Source of the DNA: an uncultured Pelagibacteraceae bacterium
Lineage (GTDB): Bacteria > Pseudomonadota > Alphaproteobacteria > Pelagibacterales > Pelagibacteraceae
Direction of reading: 5' to 3'
Length of the DNA stretch: 64,000 nucleotides
Assembly: GCA_902524545.1 (NCBI GenBank)
Contig: CABZDW010000003.1
Location: forward strand, 19,849-83,848
Shown here one piece after another: positions 47,934 to 56,638 of the stretch; within the stretch, counting starts at the first letter, position 1, and each line of letters starts with the position of its first letter. The position numbers and the translations under genes are program-made. The notes beneath the pieces are model-generated. The model had not been told where the DNA came from. It ran no database searches and was given only the letters and a program-made list of their open reading frames with translations.

Positions 47934-47961
47934 CTTGTAGAATTAAAAATAACACATATAT
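47934..47961 (+). promoter_or_regulatory. Putative sigma-32 (RpoH) promoter for dnaK
   Basis: CTTG (47934-47937) followed by exactly 17 bases and CATATAT (47955-47961) matches the alphaproteobacterial RpoH pattern CTTG-N17-CyTATnT at all but one position. It lies 21 bases before the dnaK ATG. No CIRCE inverted repeat was seen, so RpoH rather than HrcA control is the likelier scheme. This would let dnaK-dnaJ be transcribed apart from grpE. Confidence 0.62.
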
Positions 47962-47981
47962 GACGATAAGAATTAAATATT

Positions 47982-49907
47982 ATGAGTAAAATTATTGGAA
48001 TAGATTTAGGTACAACCAACTCATGCGTGGCTATTATGGAAGGTAGCCAGGCAAAAGTTTTAGAAAATGCTGAAGGTGCTAGAACAACACCATCAGTTGT
48101 TGCATTTACTGATGGAGAAGAAAAATTAATTGGACAACCAGCTAAAAGACAAGCGGTAACCAACCCAGAAAATACAATTTTTGCAGTTAAAAGACTTATT
48201 GGAAGAAACTTTGACGATCCATCTGTTAAAAAAGACATAGATGCTGCTCCATTTAAAATTGTTAATTCAGAAAAAGGTGATGCTTGGATAGAATCTAAAG
48301 GAGAAAAATATTCTCCCTCACAAATCTCAGCTTTTATTTTACAAAAAATGAAAGAAACAGCAGAAAAATATTTAGGCCAAGCAGTTACAAAAGCTGTAAT
48401 TACTGTTCCAGCTTACTTTAATGATGCTCAAAGACAAGCAACAAAAGATGCTGGAAAAATTGCAGGTCTAGAAGTTCTAAGAATTATAAATGAGCCCACT
48501 GCTGCATCATTAGCTTATGGTTTAGATAAAAAACAAAATAAAAAAATTGCGGTTTATGATTTAGGCGGTGGCACATTTGATGTTTCAATACTTGAACTTG
48601 GTGACGGAGTTTTTGAGGTTAAATCAACTAACGGTGATACATTTTTAGGTGGTGAGGATTTTGATAACAATATAGTTGAATATTTAATTGCAGAATTTAA
48701 AAAAGATAATGGAATAGATTTAAAATCAGATAAACTTGCTCTTCAAAGATTAAAAGAAGCTGCAGAAAAAGCTAAAATTGAATTATCTTCAGCAGAACAG
48801 ACTGATATTAATTTACCATTTATCACAGCTGACAAAACTGGACCAAAACATATTAATCTAAAACTTACAAGGGCCAAACTTGAGGCACTAGTCGAAGATC
48901 TTATAGCTAAAACAATGCCGCCTTGTAAAACAGCATTAAAAGATGCGGGTATCACAGCCAATGAAATTGACGAAGTTGTGATGGTTGGTGGTATGACTAG
49001 AATGCCAAAGGTAATTGAGGAAGTTAAGAATTTTTTTGGAAAAGAACCTAATAAAAGTGTTAACCCTGATGAAGTTGTAGCAATGGGTGCTGCAATTCAA
49101 GCAGGTGTTCTTCAAGGTGATGTTAAAGATGTATTATTGTTAGATGTAACACCTCTCTCTTTAGGTATTGAAACTTTAGGTGGAGTATCTACAAAATTAA
49201 TCGAAAAGAATACAACAATACCCACTAAAAAAAGCCAAGTATTTTCAACTGCTGAGGATAACCAACCTGCTGTTTCTATTAGAGTGCTGCAAGGTGAGAG
49301 GGAGATGGCGACTGATAATAAAATTTTAGGAAACTTTGAACTTGTTGGAATTGCACCTGCTCCTAGAGGTGTTCCGCAAATTGAAGTAACATTTGATATT
49401 GATGCAAACGGTATTGTTAATGTCTCAGCAAAAGATAAGGGTACTGGTAAAGAGCAAAAAATCCAAATTCAAGCTTCGGGTGGTTTAAGTGATGAAGAAA
49501 TTGAAAAAATGGTTAAGGATGCTGAAGCTAACAAAGATGCTGACAAAAAGAAAAGGGAGTCTGTAGATGTAAGAAATCAAGCAGACACTTTAATTCATTC
49601 TACAGATAAAAATCTTAAAGAGCACGGCTCTAAGGTATCTGATGCTGACAAAAAGACTATTGAGGATGCTTCAAGTCAATTAAAAGAAGCTCTTAAAGGT
49701 GAAAACACTGATGATATTAAGAAAAAAACTGAAACACTAGTTCAAGCTTCAATGAAACTTGGAGAAGCAATATATAAATCACAACAAAACACAAAACCAG
49801 ATTCTAACAAGGATGATGGCAAAGATGATAAGGGGAAAAAAGAGGATAATGTTGTTGATGCTGATTTTGAGGAAGTAAAAGACGAGAATAAAGAGAAGAG
49901 CGCTTAA
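47982..49907 (+). CDS. dnaK: Molecular chaperone DnaK (Hsp70)
   Basis: The 641-residue protein has the Hsp70 signatures [13 protein letters not shown] at the N-terminus, [13 protein letters not shown] near residue 190 and the third signature [13 protein letters not shown] near 335. The substrate-binding domain follows ([20 protein letters not shown]), with an acidic lid ending VVDADFEEV. With GrpE and DnaJ it refolds and protects proteins. The codon usage is less AT-rich at many positions, in keeping with high expression (by eye only). Confidence 0.98.
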   Translation: MSKIIGIDLGTTNSCVAIMEGSQAKVLENAEGARTTPSVVAFTDGEEKLIGQPAKRQAVTNPENTIFAVKRLIGRNFDDPSVKKDIDAAPFKIVNSEKGDAWIESKGEKYSPSQISAFILQKMKETAEKYLGQAVTKAVITVPAYFNDAQRQATKDAGKIAGLEVLRIINEPTAASLAYGLDKKQNKKIAVYDLGGGTFDVSILELGDGVFEVKSTNGDTFLGGEDFDNNIVEYLIAEFKKDNGIDLKSDKLALQRLKEAAEKAKIELSSAEQTDINLPFITADKTGPKHINLKLTRAKLEALVEDLIAKTMPPCKTALKDAGITANEIDEVVMVGGMTRMPKVIEEVKNFFGKEPNKSVNPDEVVAMGAAIQAGVLQGDVKDVLLLDVTPLSLGIETLGGVSTKLIEKNTTIPTKKSQVFSTAEDNQPAVSIRVLQGEREMATDNKILGNFELVGIAPAPRGVPQIEVTFDIDANGIVNVSAKDKGTGKEQKIQIQASGGLSDEEIEKMVKDAEANKDADKKKRESVDVRNQADTLIHSTDKNLKEHGSKVSDADKKTIEDASSQLKEALKGENTDDIKKKTETLVQASMKLGEAIYKSQQNTKPDSNKDDGKDDKGKKEDNVVDADFEEVKDENKEKSA

Positions 49908-49934
49908 CATACATTTATCTTCCGAGGTATATAA

Positions 49935-51071
49935 ATGGCAAAAAGAGATTATTATGAGGTCCTCGGTGTAGATAAAAGCGCATCCCCTGAAGAACTAAAA
50001 TCTGCATATAGAAAATTAGCTGTAAAATATCATCCAGATAAAAATCCTGACGATAGGGGAGCTGAAGAAAAATTTAAGGAAGCTAGTGAGGCTTACGGTA
50101 TTCTTTCCGATAAATCAAAAAAAGAGAATTATGATAACTTTGGTCATGCCGCCTTTGAAAATGGTGGTAGTGGCCAAGGTGGATTTGGGGGTTTTGGAGG
50201 ATTCAGTGGTGCAGATTTTTCAGACATATTTGAAGATTTTTTTGGCGACTTTGGAGGTGGAAGAAGAAGCTCTGGGAGAAGAAATTCAAACAATAGAGGA
50301 TCAGATCTAAGATATGATTTATCAATTACATTAGAAGAAGCTTTCGCAGGGAAGAAACAAAATATCCAATTTTCGACATCTGAAAAATGTACCACATGTA
50401 AAGGAAATGGATCTAGGCCAGGATCTAGTCCTGATAGATGTACTTATTGCGGAGGGAATGGAAGAGTAAGATCTAATCAAGGTTTTTTTACAGTTCAACA
50501 AACATGTCCTCAATGTGCGGGTAGTGGAGAAGAAATAACTAATCCTTGCTCAATCTGTAATGGACAAGGAAATACTCAAATCTCAAAAAAAATATCTGTA
50601 ACAATACCAAAAGGTGTTGATGATGGAACGAGAATTAGACTTGCTGGTAAAGGTGAGGCTGGAACAAGGGGAGGTACCAGTGGTGATTTATATTTATTTA
50701 TAAATGTTAAATCTCATGAATTATTTAAAAGATCTGATGTAAACTTATTTTTTGAATTTCCAATTTCCATAGCAGATGCAGCACTTGGTACAACAATAGA
50801 AATCCCAACAATAGATGGTAAAAAAGCAAAAATTAAGATACCCGATGGAACTCAAGATGGTAAACAATTTAGGTTAAAAGGTAAAGGCATGCCTTTTATG
50901 CGTAGAGGAGATTTTGGAGATTTATATGTTCAAATTAAAACGGAAGTTCCAGTTTATTTAAATAAAGAGCAGAAAAGTCTTTTAGAAAAATTTAGGGAAA
51001 TAGAGAATGAAAAATCTAACCCAAGTATCAAAAAATTTTTTAAAAAAGCAAAAGATTTTTGGAAAAATTAA
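49935..51071 (+). CDS. dnaJ: Chaperone DnaJ (Hsp40)
   Basis: DnaJ delivers clients to DnaK and stimulates its ATPase. The 378-residue protein has a complete type-I layout. The J domain has YHPDKNP (HPD near residue 34). A Gly/Phe region ([11 protein letters not shown]) follows. Four CxxCxGxG zinc repeats come next, starting [24 protein letters not shown] and CSICNGQG. The C-terminal substrate domains end the protein. It starts 28 bases after dnaK. Confidence 0.98.
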   Translation: MAKRDYYEVLGVDKSASPEELKSAYRKLAVKYHPDKNPDDRGAEEKFKEASEAYGILSDKSKKENYDNFGHAAFENGGSGQGGFGGFGGFSGADFSDIFEDFFGDFGGGRRSSGRRNSNNRGSDLRYDLSITLEEAFAGKKQNIQFSTSEKCTTCKGNGSRPGSSPDRCTYCGGNGRVRSNQGFFTVQQTCPQCAGSGEEITNPCSICNGQGNTQISKKISVTIPKGVDDGTRIRLAGKGEAGTRGGTSGDLYLFINVKSHELFKRSDVNLFFEFPISIADAALGTTIEIPTIDGKKAKIKIPDGTQDGKQFRLKGKGMPFMRRGDFGDLYVQIKTEVPVYLNKEQKSLLEKFREIENEKSNPSIKKFFKKAKDFWKN

Positions 51072-51140
51072 ATTATTCAAATTTAGTTAATCATAAGATA
51101 TTTAAGTTGAAATAATTAATACCTAGTTTAATAAATAAAT

Positions 51141-51983
51141 ATGATTATCTGGATTGCTTCATACCCAAAAAGCGGAAATACTTGGATAAGGTCTTTTCTG
51201 ACTGCATATTATTTTTGCGATAACGGAATTTTTGACATTGGTAAACTAAATTTAATACAAGATTATCCAAATAAACAATTTTTTAATGAAAAAGTTAAAG
51301 AAGGTGAAATACACAAACATTGGGAAACTTCACAAAAAGATATTTGTGATCAGAAGAAAGTAAAGTTTTTAAAAACCCACAACTCATTAATAACAGCTTT
51401 TGGAAATGAATTTACAAAACCCGAATATTCTTTAGGGGTTATTTATATCATTCGAGATCCTAGAAATATAATTACTTCGGTTAAAAATCATAATGATTTC
51501 GATACTTATGATGAAGCATTGAAATATATGCAGAATGAGAACTTAGTACTAAAAGACTACCCACATTTAAAAAATTATGCGAAAACAAATATTGTTAACT
51601 CTTGGAGAATTAATTACCAATCTTGGTTAAGCAATAAATCATTCCGCAGACTAACAATAAGGTACGAGGATATGGTTGAAAATCCAACTCAAACTTTTGA
51701 AAAACTAGTGAATTTTGTTAATATTTTAATGGGGTTTAATAATAAAATTGATAGAGAAAAGCTTAACAATTCTATTAACACTACTAATTTTAAAAGTCTT
51801 CAGAATATAGAAAATGCAGGCAACTTTGGAGAAAACGTATATTCTTTAAAAGACAATAGAAAAATAAAATTCTTTTATCAAGGACCAGAAAATGATTGGA
51901 AAAAAAATCTTGATGAAAGCATGATAAAGAAAATGAATGAATATTATAAAAATGATTTAAAGTTTTTTCAATATGACAACTAA
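51141..51983 (+). CDS. PAPS-dependent sulfotransferase-domain protein
   Basis: The 280-residue protein starts with the 5'-phosphosulfate-binding loop SYPKSGNTWIRSFL (residues 8-20), the hallmark of sulfotransferases. The 3'-phosphate-binding strand IYIIRDPRNIITSV follows. The C-terminal RxxxGxxG-type region is less clear. Such enzymes move sulfate from PAPS to hydroxyl or amino groups of lipids, sugars or small molecules; the acceptor here is unknown. It is placed between dnaJ and dapB and overlaps dapB by 11 bases, so it is now part of the lysine gene's transcript. Confidence 0.82.
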   Translation: MIIWIASYPKSGNTWIRSFLTAYYFCDNGIFDIGKLNLIQDYPNKQFFNEKVKEGEIHKHWETSQKDICDQKKVKFLKTHNSLITAFGNEFTKPEYSLGVIYIIRDPRNIITSVKNHNDFDTYDEALKYMQNENLVLKDYPHLKNYAKTNIVNSWRINYQSWLSNKSFRRLTIRYEDMVENPTQTFEKLVNFVNILMGFNNKIDREKLNNSINTTNFKSLQNIENAGNFGENVYSLKDNRKIKFFYQGPENDWKKNLDESMIKKMNEYYKNDLKFFQYDN

Positions 51984-52755
51984 AAAAATAAATATATCAA
52001 TTACAGGATGCTTAGGTAGAATGGGACAACAACTAATCAAATCTGCTAGTAGAGACAGTAGATTTAGAATAAGTAGTCTCACAGAAAATAAGACACAAAG
52101 AAAAAAAATCTTAGGTATTTTACCAAAATTAAATAGTTCAGAAGCTTTTAAAAAAAGTAACGTTATAATAGATTTTACAATTCCAAAATGCACACTTGAA
52201 GTTCTTAAGATTGCTGAGAGACAAAAAAAAAGAATGGTAATTGGGACTACGGGCTTCACATTAAAAGAGGAAAATTTAATAAAAAAAATTTCAAAAAAAA
52301 TTCCGATACTCAAAGCTGGAAATATGAGTCTCGGAATTAATCTTTTGATGTATTTAACCGAAATTGCATCAAAATCTCTTGGTAAAAATTTTCTAAGTAA
52401 AGTTTATGAAGCTCATCATAAATTTAAAAAAGATCACCCTTCTGGTACAGCACTTATGTTAGGTGAGGGCATTGCAATAGGGAAAAACAAAAATTTCTTT
52501 GGAATTATAGGTAAGAAATACTTAAATAAAAAAAAATTTCCTTACGGAAAAAGAATAAACTTTAATTCAGTTAGAAAAGGTAAAATTATTGGTGAACATG
52601 AGGTTCTATTTTCAAGTGGTAAAGAAATAATAAGACTTAATCATGAAGCTTTTGATAGAGCGCTATACTCAGAAGGTGCTCTTGCGGCCGCTAATTGGTT
52701 AATGAAGAAAAAACCTGGTTTATATTCTATGCGAGACTTAATGAATTTTAAATAA
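51973..52755 (+). CDS. dapB: 4-hydroxy-tetrahydrodipicolinate reductase
   Basis: DapB makes tetrahydrodipicolinate on the diaminopimelate/lysine pathway. The 260-residue protein has the nucleotide loop ITGCLGRMGQQL, FTIPKCTLEVL, GTTGF and the catalytic segment EAHHKFKKDHPSGTA, with its His-His-x-x-Lys and the Pro-Ser-Gly-Thr loop for dihydrodipicolinate. It works with lysA at 5.9 kb. The stop shares a base with the nth ATG (TAATG). Confidence 0.96.
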   Translation: MTTKKINISITGCLGRMGQQLIKSASRDSRFRISSLTENKTQRKKILGILPKLNSSEAFKKSNVIIDFTIPKCTLEVLKIAERQKKRMVIGTTGFTLKEENLIKKISKKIPILKAGNMSLGINLLMYLTEIASKSLGKNFLSKVYEAHHKFKKDHPSGTALMLGEGIAIGKNKNFFGIIGKKYLNKKKFPYGKRINFNSVRKGKIIGEHEVLFSSGKEIIRLNHEAFDRALYSEGALAAANWLMKKKPGLYSMRDLMNFK

Positions 52756-53408
52756 TGAATGAAATTCAAAGAGCAAAAATAATATTAAAGATACTAAATA
52801 AAACATATCCAACTATTAAAGTCCCCCTTAAAAGTAGAAATGTATTTACTCTATTAATATCTGTTCTTCTTTCTGCTCAGTGTACAGATGTAAATGTAAA
52901 TAATGTAACTAAAAATATTTATCCAAAATATCACAAACCAGAACATTTTGTAAAATTAGGAAGAAAAAAAATAGAGACTTTAATTAAAAAAATCGGTATT
53001 TTTAGGATTAAAGCAAAGAGCATTTACAACTTGTCAAGAATACTAGTCAAGAGTTATAACGGCAAAGTGCCTAAAACTTTTGAAGAGCTTGAAAAATTAC
53101 CAGGTGTAGGACATAAAACTGCTAGTGTAGTAATGTCTCAAGGTTTTGGTCATCCAGCTTTTCCTATTGATACTCACATCCATAGATTGGCCCAAAGATG
53201 GGGGTTAACGAATGGAAAAAATGTTGTTCAAACAGAAAATGATTTAAAAAGATTGTTTCCTAAAAAATGTTGGAACAAATTACATTTACAAATAATCTAC
53301 TATGGTAGGGAATATTGTAAAGCAAGAGATTGTTATGGATTGAGTTGTAAAATTTGTACCTCTTGCTATCCTAATAGAAAAAAACAATTTATTGCAAAAA
53401 AACCTTAA
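52755..53408 (+). CDS. nth: Endonuclease III (DNA glycosylase/AP lyase)
   Basis: Nth removes oxidised pyrimidines and cleaves the abasic site. The helix-hairpin-helix and catalytic lysine are in LEKLPGVGHKTASVV, and the catalytic Asp is in FPIDTHIHRLAQRWG. The C-terminal Fe-S region is CKARDCYGLSCKICTSC, where the usual spacing C-x6-C-x2-C-x5-C is not kept; five cysteines occur at 4, 4, 2 and 2 residue spacings. Length is 217, a normal size. The reading is confident despite this variant. It overlaps the next gene by one base. Confidence 0.93.
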   Translation: MNEIQRAKIILKILNKTYPTIKVPLKSRNVFTLLISVLLSAQCTDVNVNNVTKNIYPKYHKPEHFVKLGRKKIETLIKKIGIFRIKAKSIYNLSRILVKSYNGKVPKTFEELEKLPGVGHKTASVVMSQGFGHPAFPIDTHIHRLAQRWGLTNGKNVVQTENDLKRLFPKKCWNKLHLQIIYYGREYCKARDCYGLSCKICTSCYPNRKKQFIAKKP

Positions 53409-54334
53409 TGAAAATATTAGGTATTGGAAATGCTATTGTTGATGTGCTCTGTAAAGTATCAGATGAATTTTTAACAAAACATTCATTAACAAAGAGTACT
53501 ATGAAATTAATAGATGAAGTAGAATTTAAAAAATTGATAACATCTCTAAAAATTGAAGAAACCATTTCAGGTGGATCAGTTGCTAATTCTATAGTTGGTT
53601 TATCTCAATTAGGAAACCAAGTGGGTTTTATTGGAAAAGTTAGCGATGACGAACTTGGTCAGAAATATGAGGATGGTTTAAAAAAAGAAAAAGTAAAATA
53701 CTTATACAAAAAAAAACAAGAGGAAATGCCTACTGGATCTTGTTTAATTTTAATAACACCTGACTCTGAAAGGACAATGTGCACATTTCTTGGCACTGCT
53801 GGAAGGATTAATGATACTGATATTAAAAAAGAAGATATAAAAAGTGCAGAGATGGTTTTTTTAGAGGGCTATCTGTGGGATGAAGGTGATCCAAAAAAAG
53901 CTTTTGATAAAGCTATTGCTCACTCAAAAAAAGTTGTTATGTCACTATCAGATCTATTTTGTGTAGAAAGACATAAGCCACATTTTATGGAATTAGTTAA
54001 GAATAAATTAGATGTTGTTTTTGCGAATGAAAAAGAAATGTTATCCTTAATTGATTCAAAAACATTTGAGGAAGCCATCTCATTTTCAAAAGAAATTAAA
54101 AAAAGTGTGATAATTACTAGGGGTGAAAAAGGTGCAGTTTCAATAAACGGAAACCAGGTTGTAGAGGTCAATGCCCAATCTAATTTTGAAATAAAAGATT
54201 TGACTGGAGCAGGGGATTTATTCGCTGCCGGATATCTTCATGGTATTATTAACCAATTAAATGTTAAAGAGTGTTTAATTAAAGGAACGGAATTATCTTC
54301 AAAGATTATTCAAAAAATAGGTGCGAGAATTTAA
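53408..54334 (+). CDS. PfkB-family carbohydrate/adenosine kinase
   Basis: This 308-residue ribokinase-fold protein starts ILGIGNAIVDVLCKV. It has SGGSVANSIVGLSQLGN and VGFIGKVSDDELG in the substrate domain, and the C-terminal signature DLTGAGDLFAAGYL with the catalytic Asp. Marine alphaproteobacterial relatives are annotated adenosine kinase, which would salvage adenosine released from SAM recycling, but ribose or other sugars remain possible. It is last in the dnaJ-downstream run. Confidence 0.85.
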   Translation: MKILGIGNAIVDVLCKVSDEFLTKHSLTKSTMKLIDEVEFKKLITSLKIEETISGGSVANSIVGLSQLGNQVGFIGKVSDDELGQKYEDGLKKEKVKYLYKKKQEEMPTGSCLILITPDSERTMCTFLGTAGRINDTDIKKEDIKSAEMVFLEGYLWDEGDPKKAFDKAIAHSKKVVMSLSDLFCVERHKPHFMELVKNKLDVVFANEKEMLSLIDSKTFEEAISFSKEIKKSVIITRGEKGAVSINGNQVVEVNAQSNFEIKDLTGAGDLFAAGYLHGIINQLNVKECLIKGTELSSKIIQKIGARI

Positions 54335-54337
54335 TCA

Positions 54338-54898
54338 CTAATCTATTGAATAACCATTGCTAGTGTTTAATATAAAACTTTCATTTCCAAAAGTTTCTTT
54401 CATTTTTTTTCTTAATCTATAAATATGCGTTTCAACAGTATGTGTATCCAAATCTGGTGAATAATCCCAGACCGTTTTTTGCAATTCTTTAACCGACACA
54501 TGCTTTTTATCTTTAATAAAGATTATTAAATTTGTTTCTCTTTCAGTTAAATTTAAAATTTTATTCCCATGTGAAATTTTTCTAGAATTCAAATCTAAAT
54601 TATAATCTCCTATCTTTATGTGTGATTGATCTAAAAATTTATTTTTTAAAAACTTAATATTGATTATTTCAACAAACTTTTCAAATTTAATTGGTATATT
54701 TTCTAAGATTAAATTATTTTTAATTCCTTCAATTTTTTTTTTTGAAATAATTAAATAGTTTTTGTTGGGATCATGCTTTAATTCTTTAAAATCGTTGTTG
54801 TTGGTTTGAATAATCTCAAAATTTAAATTTTCACTAATTTCATTTAATATTTGGTATAAAATTTGATATTCGTATATTATTAAAATTCGGGAATTCAT
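54338..54898 (-). CDS. Orphan OmpR/PhoB-type winged-helix regulator with degenerate receiver
   Basis: The 186-residue protein ends in an OmpR/PhoB DNA-binding domain (residues about 93-186) with LTERETNLIIFI and the recognition helix THTVETHIYRLRKKM, and a terminal NTSNGYSID. The N-terminal 90 residues have the size and start (RILIIYEYQILYQI) of a receiver domain, but lack the conserved phosphorylatable Asp and acidic pocket. No histidine kinase is nearby. It is likely a constitutive or ligand-controlled regulator, and its targets are unknown. Confidence 0.78.
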   Translation of the reverse strand: MNSRILIIYEYQILYQILNEISENLNFEIIQTNNNDFKELKHDPNKNYLIISKKKIEGIKNNLILENIPIKFEKFVEIINIKFLKNKFLDQSHIKIGDYNLDLNSRKISHGNKILNLTERETNLIIFIKDKKHVSVKELQKTVWDYSPDLDTHTVETHIYRLRKKMKETFGNESFILNTSNGYSID

Positions 54899-54909
54899 TT
54901 TTTTAAGAT

Positions 54910-55407
54910 ATGATAATTATTGTCAAAAATAAAGATACACTTTTAATTGATGATTTTAGATTTAAGTGTTCTATTGGAGAAAAGGGATTTTCCAAAAAAA
55001 AAGTTGAGGGTGATTTAACAACTCCTAAAGGGGTATTCAATTTAGGCAATATTTATTACAGATCAGATAGAGTACAAAAACCTTTTTCAAAACTTAAATC
55101 AATATCTATTAAAAAAAACATGGGATGGTGCGATGATCCAAACAGCAAATTTTATAATAAATTAATAAAAATAAAAAAAAATCTTAAAATAAGTTATGAA
55201 AAATTATACCGTAAAGATTTTAAGTACGATTTTTTTATTTTAATAAAATATAATTATAAAAATCCTATTAAATTCAAAGGAAGTGCAATTTTTTTACATT
55301 TAACAACAAATTATTTACCAACAAAAGGGTGTGTTGCATTAAGTGAAAAAGATTTTTTAATTTTAGCAAAATTAATCAATAAAAAAACTAAAATTAAAAT
55401 TAATTAG
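54910..55407 (+). CDS. YkuD-type L,D-transpeptidase without visible signal
   Basis: The 165-residue protein has the L,D-transpeptidase core. KKVEGDLTTPKGVFNLGNIYYR is the early region (GDLTTPKGVF as its key). The catalytic motif AIFLHLTTNYLPTKGCVALS has H130, G140 and the nucleophile C141. Such enzymes form 3-3 peptide cross-links or attach lipoproteins to peptidoglycan. There is no signal peptide or membrane helix at the N-terminus, which is odd for a periplasmic activity. It is divergent from the winged-helix gene with 11 bases between starts. Confidence 0.82.
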   Translation: MIIIVKNKDTLLIDDFRFKCSIGEKGFSKKKVEGDLTTPKGVFNLGNIYYRSDRVQKPFSKLKSISIKKNMGWCDDPNSKFYNKLIKIKKNLKISYEKLYRKDFKYDFFILIKYNYKNPIKFKGSAIFLHLTTNYLPTKGCVALSEKDFLILAKLINKKTKIKIN

Positions 55408-56065
55408 TTCTTCGACCAAATATACCTGTACCAATCCTTAAATATGTTGATCTAAATTCTAGTGCTTCCAAGTAATCATTAGTCATACCCATACTAATCT
55501 CAGAAAGTTTGATCTTATTGTTTAAAATAAGTAGATCTTTAAAAAATAATTTTGGATTTTGGTTATCTGGAGGAATACACATTGTTCCTATAATGTCTAA
55601 TTTTAATGATAAACAATTTTTGTAAAATGTTTCTAAATCATTAGGCTCTATTCCAGATTTTTGTTTTTCTCCACCCAAATTGATTTGAATAAATATCTTT
55701 ACTTTTTTATTTTTTTTATGAATTTCGTTTGCTAACTTATTAGCAAGTTTAAGATTATCTAGAGAATGGATATAATCAAATATATCAACAGCAAACTTCA
55801 CTTTATTTGTTTGCAGCTTTCCTAACATATGTAATTTTACGTTTTTATATTTTTCCTTAAGATTTGGCCACTTTAATAAAGCCTCTTGAACTTTATTTTC
55901 ACCAAAGTCACAATGACCGTAATTTAATAAGGGTAATATATCTTGTTCTTTAAAAGTTTTTGATACAGCAATTATTTTTGGATGATATAGATTCTGAGAT
56001 AATAAATTGATTTTATTCTTAATTTTGCTCTTAATTTCAATTAAATTACTTTCAGTATGATGCAT
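55400..56065 (-). CDS. yggS: YggS-family PLP homeostasis protein
   Basis: The 221-residue protein has the PLP-binding alanine-racemase-like barrel without an added catalytic domain. The PLP lysine is in IIAVSKTFKEQDI near residue 36. Later strands are HMLGKLQTNK, IFIQINLGGEKQKSG, the SMGMTNDYLEAL segment and the terminal STYLRIGTGIFGRR. The family buffers pyridoxal phosphate and affects amino acid balance. It is divergent from the ThiE-like gene, with 9-base overlapping starts. Confidence 0.9.
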   Translation of the reverse strand: MHHTESNLIEIKSKIKNKINLLSQNLYHPKIIAVSKTFKEQDILPLLNYGHCDFGENKVQEALLKWPNLKEKYKNVKLHMLGKLQTNKVKFAVDIFDYIHSLDNLKLANKLANEIHKKNKKVKIFIQINLGGEKQKSGIEPNDLETFYKNCLSLKLDIIGTMCIPPDNQNPKLFFKDLLILNNKIKLSEISMGMTNDYLEALEFRSTYLRIGTGIFGRRTN

Positions 56066-56608
56066 ATTAATAATTTAAATAAATACTATTTTATAGATGA
56101 GTTTAATAAAAATCACTTAATTAATTTTGACAAAAGTATATCTTTTATATGGAGAAATAAAGATAAAGAAACTTCATTATCAATTATAATCAAATTACGT
56201 GATTTCTGCAAAAAAAATCAAAGACGTTTTTATATCAGTAATGACATCAAATTAGCTAAAAAAATAAATGCTGATGGAGTCTACATCCCCTCTACAAATA
56301 AAAATTTAAACCTCAAATTTAATAATTTTAAAAGAGAATTTAAAATTATAGGTTCAGCACATAATCTTAAAGAAATAAAAATGAAAGAACTTCAAAATAT
56401 TGAAGAAATCTTTTTATCTCCTTTATTTAAAAAGAAAACAAATCCTCAATTAAATATTTATAGGTATCTTAAACTTAGAGAGATAACAAAAATGAGAGAT
56501 GTTTCATTAGGTGGTATTAATGAAAAAAATTTAAGAAAACTTAATATGATTAAACCTTTTGGTTTTGCTGGTATTTCTTACTTTAAAAAAAAGGCCCCTA
56601 AAAATTAG
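56057..56608 (+). CDS. ThiE/TenI-like thiamine phosphate synthase-family protein, divergent
   Basis: The 183-residue protein has the pattern of a thiamine phosphate synthase barrel. It reads KKINADGVYIPS, IIGSAHNLKEI, IFLSPLFKKKTNPQLN and SLGGINEKNLRKL, ending in FGFAGISYF. Key residues for TMP synthase (the GVHLGQxD and GPIFPT-type loops) are altered here: IPS replaces LGQ. It may be a TenI-type or non-classical ThiE protein, and activity is uncertain. The TAG stop is inside the following hairpin. SAR11 genomes are known for incomplete thiamine synthesis, so this is a gene of interest. Confidence 0.6.
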   Translation: MMHINNLNKYYFIDEFNKNHLINFDKSISFIWRNKDKETSLSIIIKLRDFCKKNQRRFYISNDIKLAKKINADGVYIPSTNKNLNLKFNNFKREFKIIGSAHNLKEIKMKELQNIEEIFLSPLFKKKTNPQLNIYRYLKLREITKMRDVSLGGINEKNLRKLNMIKPFGFAGISYFKKKAPKN

Positions 56609-56615
56609 GGGCCTT
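56591..56615. terminator. Strong bidirectional terminator overlapping the ThiE-like stop codon
   Basis: AAGGCCCCTAA (56591-56601) pairs perfectly with TTAGGGGCCTT (56605-56615) around an AAA loop. On the minus strand it is followed by a T-run of eight, making it a textbook terminator for the porin gene. On the plus strand it stops the ThiE-like transcript, whose own TAG stop (56606-56608) sits in the right arm. This is the most GC-rich short element of the region. Confidence 0.88.
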
Positions 56616-56638
56616 AATAAAATTAACTAATCAAATGA

